This document shows positions 10,540 to 22,300 of a stretch of 64,000 bases of DNA, piece by piece. The stretch is from assembly GCA_947561715.1 (NCBI GenBank), contig OX387198.1, forward strand, positions 2,356,001 to 2,420,000, read 5' to 3'. The position numbers were made by a program, and so were the translations under genes. The number at the start of each line of letters is the position of its first letter. The first letter of the stretch is position 1. Below the pieces are notes generated by a model. The model saw nothing but the letters and a program-made list of their open reading frames with translations, did no database searches and was not told where the DNA came from. Origin of the DNA: Ascidia mentula. Taxonomy: Eukaryota; Chordata; Ascidiacea; Phlebobranchia; Ascidiidae.

Positions 10540-13303
10540 GAGTAAGTAAATTATGTTGACTTCAAGATTAAGCTTTGGTAAAGTGAATGCAAGGTTTTAG
10601 GTAAAAATGCAGAATATTATATTTCAGCTTATATATTTCACTTTAGCCAAAGAAAATTAGTGTCCTGGTAAGAGTTTGCTTTTATCTTCAATGAAAGTGC
10701 GTAACAGCAGAAAAAAAAACTATTCAAGTATGAAAAACTTACCAATATATTGGGTAATTCTGTTTGATAAATACGTCATTCGAATGTGCCATAGTTTTTA
10801 AGTAGCTTATTTCACATTACTAGCTTTTAGCACATGCATTTGGTGCACCCAATGATAGGTATTATAAAAAAAAAAAACTTTAAACAGTGCTAAAAACTGT
10901 GCAAAGTAATACAATGGCTAACCTCCTGCAAAGGACCAAATGTGGCACATTATGTCTTTGTATCTGGCCTGCTAGGAGTTTGTACAAATGAGACACTTTA
11001 CAAACAAGGTTTATACTGCAGTTTGATGTAATTTTTGTACATGTCACTTACCTAGGCCACATTTTAAAGCATTGTTGTAAATAGGTTATAGTTTACCTCT
11101 AATTGTCCGCTTTATAATGGTTACAAAAGCTGCATGTCAAATTTTTGATTATTTCCCGTCTGGTAATAGAAAAGTGTGCCCAACCCTTTCAGGACAGAAT
11201 AACCTTACCAACCATTCCACATGTGCAAGGTAAAAAACTTTTCTGTATGCTATGCAACCAATAGTTCAAATTACAACTGGTTACTATAGTTGATTCCGCT
11301 ACGAATGCATGTTGATTAAAAGAATGCATTTCCATCATGGGTACTGCATATATCAACCCAACTTTTTGGAATGGGAATCTGTTGAAGCTTTTTGTAATAA
11401 ATCTACTGATATCAATCAGAGGCCTTTTGCTTCTGACTAATTAATACAAATCTTGGTTGTGTTGGTTAAACAAATACCTGACAAAGGTTTGAGGACATGG
11501 TAATCTATATTCTAGTAAGTTCCAGTGTTTACGTTCTAACAAGCCAATTTTCTCATTTTGGGATTTTGACATCCAGCACCATATTTGCAGTTTGCACCAG
11601 AAGAAAGTCCTGAAACCTTTCAAAAAACTTAATACACATCTTGAGACTTTTTTGGTGAATATATTGTGGATTGAATCAGTACGATAAATCGGGCATACAT
11701 TTGAGATGACAGCAGTGCAGAGTTAGTGAGATTCGCTGGGGTGAGAGTAAGGAGAAATTTTCATGTTTCTATTTCTACTGCTGGTCCTTGCTACAATTCC
11801 TTAATTGAAGTAAATTAATTTCACAAAGGTATAATTTGCATAAACACACAACAATAAATGCCCGCAGCACAGTAAAACTTGATTTGCAGTGACAATTCTG
11901 GTGTGACAAGTTTTTTCCTTTTTGAAAAACAGTTGCACGTTCTTGTTTTACAACTGCAAACGTCACAAAACCACAATGGCCCATGACGTCACTGTTCACA
12001 TGTTACGGATGAGTAATTTTCTGCACTTGACTAAGTTTTGCATTCAAGTATTTTTTTGTATGTTCCGCGTCTCAGTGGTTGAAGATTTTTGGAAAACACG
12101 ACTTTCGCCCTGTTCAAATTCTTCTGTAACATTGCCAACAATGACAAAATATTCTCTGAATTGTCAATGTTTAATGCTCGCTGTTCGTAGTTTTCTATTT
12201 AACATTTGTATTTTAAAGGTAAACGAAAGCGCAAATCCTACGTCGTACCTGGGTAACCAACTATTGAAACGTCACGAAGTTAACTCCTGGCGTATACAAG
12301 TGTGTAGAATTATCGACTCGCGGCCAAAAATAATCGAAAAATCGACAGATAGGCCAACAGACCGCATAAGAGATACAAAAGAATGCAGTTTAATGAATAA
12401 ACCCAACTACATTATTTGATAAAAATTTAAACACTGTAACCGAAAAACAAAAAAAAACATTCAACTGCAACATGGAGAATTTTCCGAATGACAATAATTG
12501 ATACCAAGCCCTGGCGCGACAAATTAAAAAAAACGAACCAGGCATAGTCTTCGCTGTGGGTCACAAGTTCGCCAGTATCTGAGATATACATTACGATTGC
12601 AACCGTCTTATTTCAGTGTTATGTCCTCAGCGTTGAAACGTCATCATGGGTTAAGAAGCTCGCGAAAAAAAGTTAGGCAGCGGGCGGAACCCATTGTGTC
12701 ATCTTTGTTCATTCTGCGACGGGATTTTGGCCGAAAACATTACGGAAAAGGCTTTTGTTTATTATCTATGACACCCAGTCTTAGTGTTGATCGAAAGCAT
12801 CCTGTCGCAATCACCGTAGACGAAGTTATGCCTCTTTGTAACGAAAATTCAAACTAAATCTGCAAGAAGTTGTGTTAGCTTTTCAGAAACATGCCAGGCA
12901 CAGAATTATTGCAGTTTTTCGCTGCTACGTTTTTTTAACCCTGAGAAATATCAGCGAAGAACCGCGGTCTATAGCCTACTGAGCTATCAAACATACATTG
13001 CGTTTTGTTCTCCAGGGAAAATTTTGTGTCCATTTCGTACAATACCATTTTTCACCTTCTCCTCCACCGTTCTCCTCCACCGTCGAATAAAGCAACTTCA
13101 ATTAACCTTTGCAAGGATATGCATTGGAACCGCAGTTTCTATGAACGTAAAGTCTCTCTCCGTGGCGCGATTTGTTGCAGTTTCCTGTTTAAAAAACCCT
13201 CGTCTTCCAGCAAGAGGCATCAGTATACCGCTGTGTGTATACCTGCAAAATGCACATAAATAATTAAAACCCCAACCAATCCTGTCAATGCGTGATAAAT
13301 CAA

Positions 13304-13376
13304 GCTCTCGGTGAGGTTTGAACTCACGACCCTGGGCTAACCAGACCCAACGCTCTACCAACTGAGCTCTCAGTGG
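13304..13376 (-). repeat. tRNA-derived repeat (SINE-like head), copy 1
   Basis: On the minus strand this reads GCTCAGTTGGTAGAGC, a good D-arm/A box, then GTGAGTTCAAACCTCAC, a good T-arm/B box. The anticodon stem closes only with a 9-nt loop, and the two acceptor strands do not pair, so it is not a functional tRNA gene. Copies are at 42040-42114 and 62609-62680 within the same duplicated block. Confidence 0.6.
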
Positions 13377-14604
13377 TTTCACGGGGTATATTGTGGCCAA
13401 AGTACACTGATGTGCAAGCGCACAACTTGTCAGGCAACCTTCACATATACGTAGGGAAACCTGTGCAGTTGGGCAATCACGCCATTAAAATCTCGCTCCG
13501 ACTTTCCAGGAAAAGTGGCTGGAACATTAGCCTACTGCATTATATTATGCAATGATGGTTGAATATTAACATTAATTTGTTTAATTCTTATAACCCGGGC
13601 ATCGATTTTTGCCTTTTTCACCATTCTATAAGTGTTCAAAATTTGGCGCCACTGTTCGACACAGGCGGTGTAAAGAAGTGTTTAGTTACCGCGTTACCGG
13701 TATGCAGTACCACAAACATGCCAACTCTATTGTTATTAACCAAAGTCCATAAATTAAACTACTACTGTATATTCTACACAATAATTGTGAATTTATGGAG
13801 CCTAACATATCCGTTATACAAATCCTGCTTCTTCAACACCGATCTTCTCAGGTTTAATTTTTTGAAGGTTTAGCACCAATATGCTAAAACTGACCATTGT
13901 TTCCAAACATGGAGCATTGTTAACGAACACATGGTATTGTTACCGAACATTGCCCAGTTGAGAGATTTTTATTGCCATCAATGTTTCTTCCACCATCCGG
14001 TGAGACTTCCTCAGGGTTATGTTACAACGATAATGCATCAAACGTACAATAAAGTTTTAATGTCGAGATGTTGTTTTTCAGGATATGTTGGAAGACGGTG
14101 AACTACGACACTTGCATGTTGATATATACGGTGAATGGAGGATGCTGGTTTTCGAAATACCTTCGTGTGTTGCGTTGCTGACTATTATAGTTTGAACGGT
14201 ATTTACAACAAACATGTCCGAAAACGCTGATTTAAAATACGACGCATTCGGTGTAACAGCTCCGTTCCAGTGCAGCAGCGACATCATGCGGAAAACGATC
14301 CACTATGCACGGTGTGGTGATAAAAAACAAATGTAATGAATTTTAAGGACAACAGTTACATTAGGTTCGCGAAGAAAAGTTACGTCAATTCAATATCAGC
14401 GTCAAGTTGTAAGTGCCTCAAAAATGATTCAGGATTCAAACAAAGAAGGCACAACAGCTCACGTAAAAAAATTTACATCGAAGGGCATAGCTCTTTGGTT
14501 AACGTTACAGTTTTACAATAGTGATTACGAGTAAAAAGCTGGAAGAACTGTTGACAAAGTTTGCATATGAAGTTTGTTGGTTTAGTGGAGGAACTGTTGC
14601 CATG

Positions 14605-14811
14605 TTAGGCATCATCGTCAGTGTTCACATCAGATTCTGGGTGTATAAGGGGATTCCCAGCGTATGTTGTAAGTTCGACGAAGGCGCGCAACTCCTCGTA
14701 TCTGAAGATCAGACTTCCATGTTCGTCTCTGATGTCCACAACCAGATAGGTTTCTCGGCCGCGAGTGACGTAATAAATGTCTACAGGCATACTGTTCGAG
14801 CAGTTCAACAA
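14605..14811 (-). other. Small open frame, copy 2 of 3 (68 codons)
   Basis: The frame contains the MPV start shared with the copies at 135-1 and 45288-45103, plus seven extra residues upstream. It ends in an acidic HPESD..TDDDA tail, with the stop codon in the same place as the 45-kb copy. I count about thirteen replacement codons and three synonymous codon changes between these two copies, so there is no sign of purifying selection. No family is recognised. Confidence 0.25.
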
Positions 14812-15018
14812 ATAAAAGTCTGAAAAAAATCAAAGTTTTACTTGTTGTATCTGGAAGGAATCATAGCTGGCTTTAAGAGGTAAAAAGTTTCGTGTTAAGT
14901 GATTTTGAAACACCGTGACTTGCTTAACATTTAGAAATAATGCTGCATTGTTCGACCTCCAGACAATGAATAAAAGTTTAATCGAGCCCTCGTAAACCAC
15001 GTGACTTTATAGCCAACG
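14656..15018. repeat. Upstream block fragment, unit 2
   Basis: This matches 1-377 and 45154-45530, including the motif CTCGTAAACCACGTGACTT, then stops. It marks the junction where the duplicated unit begins again before gene 2. Only the first few hundred bases of the upstream block are kept here. Confidence 0.75.
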
Positions 15019-16382
15019 TCATCAAAACATACTTCTGTCGCCTTGAACTTAAATCCCACACCGGCCGTGGAACTCAAAACATGATTCATAAACAACGTCA
15101 AACCGTAACTTTTGACAACAAGCCATGCCCTATAACAAATGAAACACTCTCGAACATATGTGCTTTATAATCTGGGTTGTTGGAATGGTGACCAACGTGA
15201 TGCACTACGGCGGGATAATAAAGACTGGCCAGGATTTTTGGGCCAGATTCGGTTCCGAATTTATAAGCTCACATTTTCGTTGTAATCTAATATCCTTTAC
15301 ACTTCAGCTACAAATGGCGCTACTAACTAAAATACACTGTATCACCGAAGCAATATAGTATACTGATCAGGAATATCTCAAACAGCAAGTTGTTGTGGTA
15401 ACACGAATTTTCTGCATCTGTCCTGTACTTTCTGAAGTGACTCGTTTCAAATTGCTGGGGCAGCCTTCGATCTACCTAATATATGGCGAATCGAGGCTCC
15501 AAACGCTTACGTTTTGCGCTGTCGTCTAACGTTGCCGACTAGCGCTGCCTCTTGCGCCGCCGTCTTGCGCTGCCGACCAGCGCTGGCGAAATCCATTCCC
15601 AGTTCACAAGTAGCGTTGAGGGAAATTCCGATTGTTACGTCACACAGTGGTTTGTGTAGTGAAGGGCATCATCAAATGCTTTTTACTTAGAGAATTGTTT
15701 TTGTTTCATCCATTCACAATTGGTCCGAGCTTTAATTTTAGAGACAATGTGGGTGATTGATGTGAAGCAGAAACAAAAAGCCAGGGCGAGTTGGGCACCA
15801 AGCGCACTTTAACTGCACGAGAAACAAGGTCGGTGTGCCGTTTGTGGACATAGCGAAATGGGGATAGTCATCACGCAGCTATAGGATGTGGGCTTGATTT
15901 CGCAAGACCTAACGGAACGCGTCGTTTTTAACATGTAAAGAAAATTGGTTTCGGTTCATTCATAATGCGCTTATGTTCATTTGGTCGTTTGGCTTAGGCC
16001 TACACTAGCACTTCCGTTTCCATTGGTAGCAGTGTCAGTTCAGGTATTTGCGACCAAAGCAAAATAAGTTTTTGAGTTATAGAGCAAGGTTGTGGCGCTT
16101 TTTCTAAATACCAGGTTTGTCAGAGTTTGGAATCAGTGTTATATTTATATATACCCTATCTGCCCAGAAGCCCTAACCATCCCTACTTATACAGGTCATT
16201 GTATGGTAATGGAAATACAGCTTATGATATGTTTAGTAATTAGTAACTGAAATCTTGTGACATGTTGTAATTCTCATTGATTTATAAGGTGTGCTTTTAA
16301 AAGTAAACCTAATTTAAAGGGCACATAAGCATTGTTTCAATAGTGGATATCTGTTTTCAAGGTATATCAGGTCAATGTTATA
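15019..16382. other. Gene 2 upstream region, no gene seen
   Basis: This DNA is not shared with the other units. Around 15515-15592 is a GC-rich patch of imperfect direct repeats built on TTGCGCTGCCG. No promoter element stands out and I see no coding exon in it. Confidence 0.5.
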
Positions 16383-19300
16383 ATGGACTTTAATAAAGAA
16401 CTTATAAAACTAGTCAAAGATTCACCATGTTTATATGATTGCAAACAAAAAGAATACAGAAGCGTCAAAAATAAACAAGATAAATGGACAGAAATCAGCC
16501 AAAAGCTTGGTCAAAGAGGTAAACCTGAACAGGGTTATCCAGGATTGTTTGAACAAAGAGTTTTGAATGTATTTGGGGAGTTTACGTTTTTTGCTTTTTG
16601 AGTTAGAGAAATTACTCTTAGGAATTTCGGAATATGGGTAATTGCTGAAGAAATGTCATTCCAGCAGGTCAACATATGGGACTAACATATAAGTCTATGT
16701 TGCTTAGACTTACTTGTGAATCTCATACATGACCTACTTGGTGGACAGTTTTTGTGCATCTACCTTAAATAAATACACCACAAAAGTTAATGTGACATAA
16801 ATACTAAATTGATCATTCCTCCTGTAAAAAAAACAACAAATATAGGCCTACACCTTGTGTTTAGGAAGGTTGTATTTTCTGACATTGCCTGCACGAACGA
16901 CCAGGCTTTGAGTCATAATTAGTTACAAGCAAAGTTAGTTACGGGCGGATTACTTAAATTTGTGAAAGTACTTTTTCCATCATTGTGATTAGGGAGAGAA
17001 TTTTGCTCGTAACTATTCATAAGTCCTGTTTGCCATGTTTGGACAATTGACTGGTGATTGGTGCTATTGTAACGTTTTTTGTTTTTTTTTGCTAATTTGC
17101 TATGCATGGCTAATAAATTAACTCTGTAAAGAGACTTTGAATAGAAAGATGCCTGTGATATGAAGCGTCATAAATCAAATTGTTCCAGACGCGTTATTGA
17201 CTGAGCGAGTATATAACTGCTACTTCTGTTAGTCTGAGTGAGTTACAGTTAGTTAGATGAGGTCGGGTCATCAGAAAATACAATCTTTTTACACAAAAGG
17301 TGCAAGTTACATTTGCTGTTGTTTTTTTTCCGAACATAAGAACGAACATAATTCATCATGCTACAAAACCATTTCACAATGGTTGAGGTCAGACCCCTGG
17401 CTCTGGATATACCCAAATTCAAATAAAATACAAGTCACACCAGCTGCACTGAGGAGACCCTTTAGGTCAAAACAGTAGCCATCTGTCTGCAGCTTACACA
17501 CAAAATACAAGTCGTTTATAATTATTTAAAATTTTAGTGGATGTGTGTGAAAGAAGATGGAAAAGTTTGCGTGATCGATTTAAGAGAGAGAAAACGAAGT
17601 TGGACAGCTTTCAAAATGATGAAGAGACCACAAATGAATCTAATTGGGAGCATTATAAGGATCTCCACTTCTTGCACGATCATTTAAGACCTAAACTGTG
17701 AGTGAGAGGGTAGTGGTTGTAGTCGGTGTGGGATTCACATGCAGCTGTAAGAAAATATATAATTCTGAAGTTTGTAAACAAACCATGCTTATGCCGATGA
17801 AAATACAATAAACAACACCGGATCGGTGAACCAAGCCACCCTGGTAGGCTGTCGATCGATACCGTATCTGTAGTAGCTGAGTAAAACTTTTAAATCAATC
17901 TTTCAGACAAACCATGCTTATTGGTCTTTTATATGCAAGTGAAATGGTTTATCTTTGTGTTACTCTTGTAATTAATACAGCAAACTGGCATTTATAGTGA
18001 TTTACACAAAAATTATAGCTGATTGGTTTACCTTAGTATTGTATGTCAATCAGTGATTCAAAACTGTAATCTTGTTGTGCAGAATGGTTGTCAATTGTAC
18101 TGCACACAACACTTGGTCACAGAAAACAGGTAGTAATAACAGTAGTTAAAATTCATGATATTCTTTTTTGTTAAAAAATATGTTTTTATTCATGTTTCAT
18201 TTAAGTAGATACAAGTGATGTTTTGGAGGAAGAAAGTACTTCATCCTCTTTTGACCCTTTTGTGATTGGTAAAAAACGAACAGCTTCATACCAAGATTGT
18301 GGGGTATTATGATTTGAGTGTATTTAGTAATTATTTTGCAAATTTCATTTCTTCCAGGAAAATCAGCACAACAAAAAAAGCCGACAATCTGTGGAATCAA
18401 AAACCACTCAAACTCTACAAACGTTTTCTACTTTTTACAATTTGATCTCAGAAAAACTTGAATCTATGCCCACTATTTCTGCCTATATAGCAATAGGCGA
18501 AATGACAAAGTATTTAGAGCAATATTGTGCTAATCCTAATAAAGTTTCAGGTATGTAACATCAATAGTTATATAATTAGTTCTCTTTCTTTTTGTGAATA
18601 CATTCATTAATGTGAGGGTTCTTAAACTGGTGGGTGTGAAAGGTTGACATGTATTGGGTGGGGATATAAAAGATATTGGAATACCTGACTAGCAACCTGT
18701 CAGCCATTTATGTTTGGTTTTTCTATGAAAAGGAATTTGTGACAAATCTAAGCAACCCTCAAAAGCTCCTTTTAATGTCACTTTTATTGCAATGGTAACT
18801 GTAATGTGATAATGATCATTACATTGACTCAAGTAGTTCTGGCATTCTGACTAGTTGTTTGTTCATATAATATGAATCAAGGATTTAAGGGCATGTGTGT
18901 TAAATCCAATTGGATATATTAATAAATAAAGCTATTCTAATAATGTTGTTATTGCTGGACTGGATGAACAACAACATACAGGTAGCAAACTATATAGAGC
19001 ATTAGATCAAGGGAATTTGTAATGTTTCAATACGTTTTTTTTTATTTAAGGAAACACAACATCAGCTGAGGTTAACACGGATGGTGCAAAAGAAGAACAT
19101 GCAGCCACCAGACTCAATCAGCAACATTATGAAGGTACAAACAACATAAACACATATTTTCGTGACCAGTGTATGAAGATACTGATATATAAAGTTACAA
19201 AAATACTGTGCAACCCACAGTAGCTTCAACATCCAACTACGACAACACAGAAATCATGTATATATGCTTTTATATGGGTAGGTAGGATTGCTTGCGGCAA

Positions 19301-22300
19301 AGACTTCTGTTTGGCGATGTAAAAAATAAACATGTTTAGTGTGTACTAAACAAGTGTTTTTGATGATGGTAAATAAATGTGGTCGTCTGGCAATTTGTTT
19401 GTATTAATGTAACTTGCCTGGGATCTTTAGTTCACACTTCACTGAGATCTATAAATATATTTCTTATTTATACTTTTACAAAGCTTAGTTTTAACATTTA
19501 TATACAATGTATGTATATATGTATATTATACATTGATGATAGGGCCCAGAAAATAATTTGCTTTGCCAAAAAAATTCGGACACTATATGCTTTTCACATT
19601 ATATTTTTTTGATATTGTATTGTTTAGATTGCTTGGATAATGGTGAAAGCCTTCAACATCCTTTGAATGGGAATGGTCATGTTTTGCATTTCACTACAGC
19701 ACAGCAACGTCCTCAAACCATACCACAGAAGCAACAAACAGGTATTTCAAAAGGTGAAAATAGTATTGTGAAGTTGGCACACTGTTAAATCGTGTAAGTC
19801 TGTCCATTTAGCTGGAAACTGTGGGTAGTAGTTCAGTGTGGATGAGGCCTGTAGATCAAAAAAATGTCACTTCCTGCAACTCAATTATCATAAGTGGTTG
19901 CATTACTTTTTTGCATTACAATACGAGTTTCATTAAAATAATAGTTATGCAAGTGTATTTCTTATCATAATCAATATAATAATTATTGTGTAGTGTTAGT
20001 TTGTCTCTAAATATTTTCCTTTCAAATGTAGACACTGCTTTGAACACTGGTGAACCTGAAAGTTACCACAATCCTGTCAGCAATGCTACAGAAAACTTCA
20101 TGCCAGCAAATCAATCTTCAGTTAATGGTAGTGTTTTACCACCACAAACAGGTATTTCACATTGCTGCATTTCCATATGTACAGAAAGGACATTTTGTAT
20201 CATAAGCCAAATTGAACAACGTTAAACCTTACAGTTGGTTAACATTAAAATTCATGCCGGCATAAACAAGACATGCAAACCAGCTCATTTCGACCTGTGC
20301 TTGTTTGTTTTTTTATTTTTGTGTTCACAGACACAGATAATATTCCAAAAAAGGAAATTAGCTCATAAGTTTGTCTGCAAATACAGCTATGTAATTTTTC
20401 TGAAGTGTAAGATCCATCTTGATTTTAAATTTGAGTTGTTTTTTATTGATGTTTAATGCAGGTTTTACTTTAGTGGGCAGAAATTTAAATCTCTTGACTG
20501 GAAATGATGCCTTTACTGCAAACAACTTAACACAGCAACCACAACTTATGCAATTTCTTCCATCAACAACAGGTATTTCTTGGAATCTTGGAAATTTGGC
20601 TAGGTGGTAGAAGAAGAAATGAACAATTAAGGCTTAATTTTTGCCTTTTTCGCCATTCTAAGTTTTCGACATGCAAAGCCACTGTTCGACACGGGCGGCG
20701 TGAAACAATGTTGGGTTACCGATATTCAGTAACATGAACAGACCAATGCCATTGTCTTTAAAGACCATAAATTGAATTACTTTAATAACTTAATTATCGG
20801 TCATGCCAATCTTGCAGCATTCACTCATCAATCTTACTAGTTTTCTTTTTTCAATGATTGGCATATAGATGCTGGTGGCAAAGTGGTTCAAAAAAATTGG
20901 TGCCAGTAGAAGTCATTTAATTGCAAACTGCAAATAACTATTTGGGGAGAAGTTTGTATTTTGAGTCACTATTAAACAACAGCATTTACCTGAATAGTTA
21001 TGTAGTGTTGAAAACTTAATGCAATCATCGTTTGCTATGCCGGGATCCTCATCCAAATTGATTTTGTCTCTTTAGATGGCTAAATAAATGCAACCGCAAT
21101 AAATTTTAGACAAAATCCATGTAAACACCAGCCAACACTTGCTTTAACGTTCTGTTATGTTTAAAACTAACCATTTACCAAACACGTGCCATGGTTGCAG
21201 AACATGTTGCTTTGTTACGAAACAAGTACCGTTTTTTGTTCAATTGGACCTATTTAATGAGACATATCAGCCTACAACATGCAGGTTATTCTTTTGTTTT
21301 GTTGCTATTTCAACATGTATTCTAAACTTATTTAAGTACAAGAATTCTATAATGGAAATAAGCCTGGTCGTTCTCATAAGTTAGTTACCACATACGGCAT
21401 TTTTACTATTCAACACGCACGACAATTTTTCTCAAGATGTTTGACACGCAATAAAAATCCGATGCCCTGAACAATAAAGAAAATAATCTGCATTATTAAA
21501 AGCCTTAACTTTCAAGTTCCTTATCGCCAATTTAATCCACATGCTAGATATGTATATTTTTTTGTGAGCCTCATCAGAGCACTTAATCTACAAGTTAATT
21601 TTTGGTAAAAGCTTAAATTATAGAAACTACTTCCATCCACATGTCATTGTGTACATATTTGAAGAGTTATAAATTTCTTTTTTGTGTAGATTCTACTTTC
21701 TGTAATGGTGGAAGTTCCTATAATACTGTCACCAGTGTCCCACCCGGAAATGGTTCTTTGATTACCGCTAACCCAACACAACAACATCAGAATACTGTGC
21801 AAACTTTACAAACAGGTATTAACTTGAAATTAATAAGCTTAAAGCAAAAAGTCACACAGAAATGCAAGGAATAAATTTTCTCCAAAATGGTATAAAAGCA
21901 TGCAGTGAATTTATTGCAACTTTGTGACACGAAAAAAATGTTAATTCATTTGTGCAACACCTTTTTCTCATGTCTCTTTTTTCGTGTCATGCAATGAGGC
22001 CATCAGTCCATCGTAGCAAATTTGTTAATATCAAAAACTACACGAAGAGTATTAACATAGAAAGATGTTTTTAGTCCCTGTTCACCATCTTTTTTTATAT
22101 TGACGTGATGTAACATTTATTATGTTTCCAAATACAGATTTCAGTGCAAACCATGTTGAAATTCCCAATAACCCAACAAGCTTTGGTGAATACAAAACAA
22201 GCAGTGATATTTCTACGAGGCAGTCGGATGCTGCAATAGTGTTGATGCAACTTTCCGGTAAGTTTTCTTGCAAACAAACACTGATTAGTAAATGTGACAA

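Larger units (their letters stand above)
10381..14655. repeat. Segmental duplication: downstream block, copy 1
   Basis: This is the 3' UTR and intergenic DNA after gene 1. It is repeated after gene 3 (38698-45153, with insertions), partly after gene 2 (24585-25672) and gene 4 (56738-58012), and again at 61038-63775. It holds a poly(A) signal, a tRNA-like repeat (13304-13376) and a small minus-strand frame (14605-14811). Open frames such as 11922-12419 are broken in another copy, so I do not call them genes. Confidence 0.8.

Noticed and set aside
11922-12419. A 165-codon + strand frame repeated at 40791-41174
   Set aside because: The third copy (61.4-61.8 kb) is disrupted, composition is low-complexity AT-rich, and no domain is seen. 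It is open mainly because the copies are young.
13304-13376. A functional tRNA gene
   Set aside because: Acceptor strands do not pair and the anticodon loop is nine bases, so it is better called a tRNA-derived repeat.
13098-13400. A minus-strand frame open in all three downstream blocks
   Set aside because: It translates straight through the tRNA-like repeat, giving the AQLVERW..AQGREF type peptide expected from tRNA-derived DNA.
18610-18680. A hAT element beginning GGGTTCTTAAACTGGTGGG
   Set aside because: Only one end is recognisable; no partner terminus or target duplication was found.
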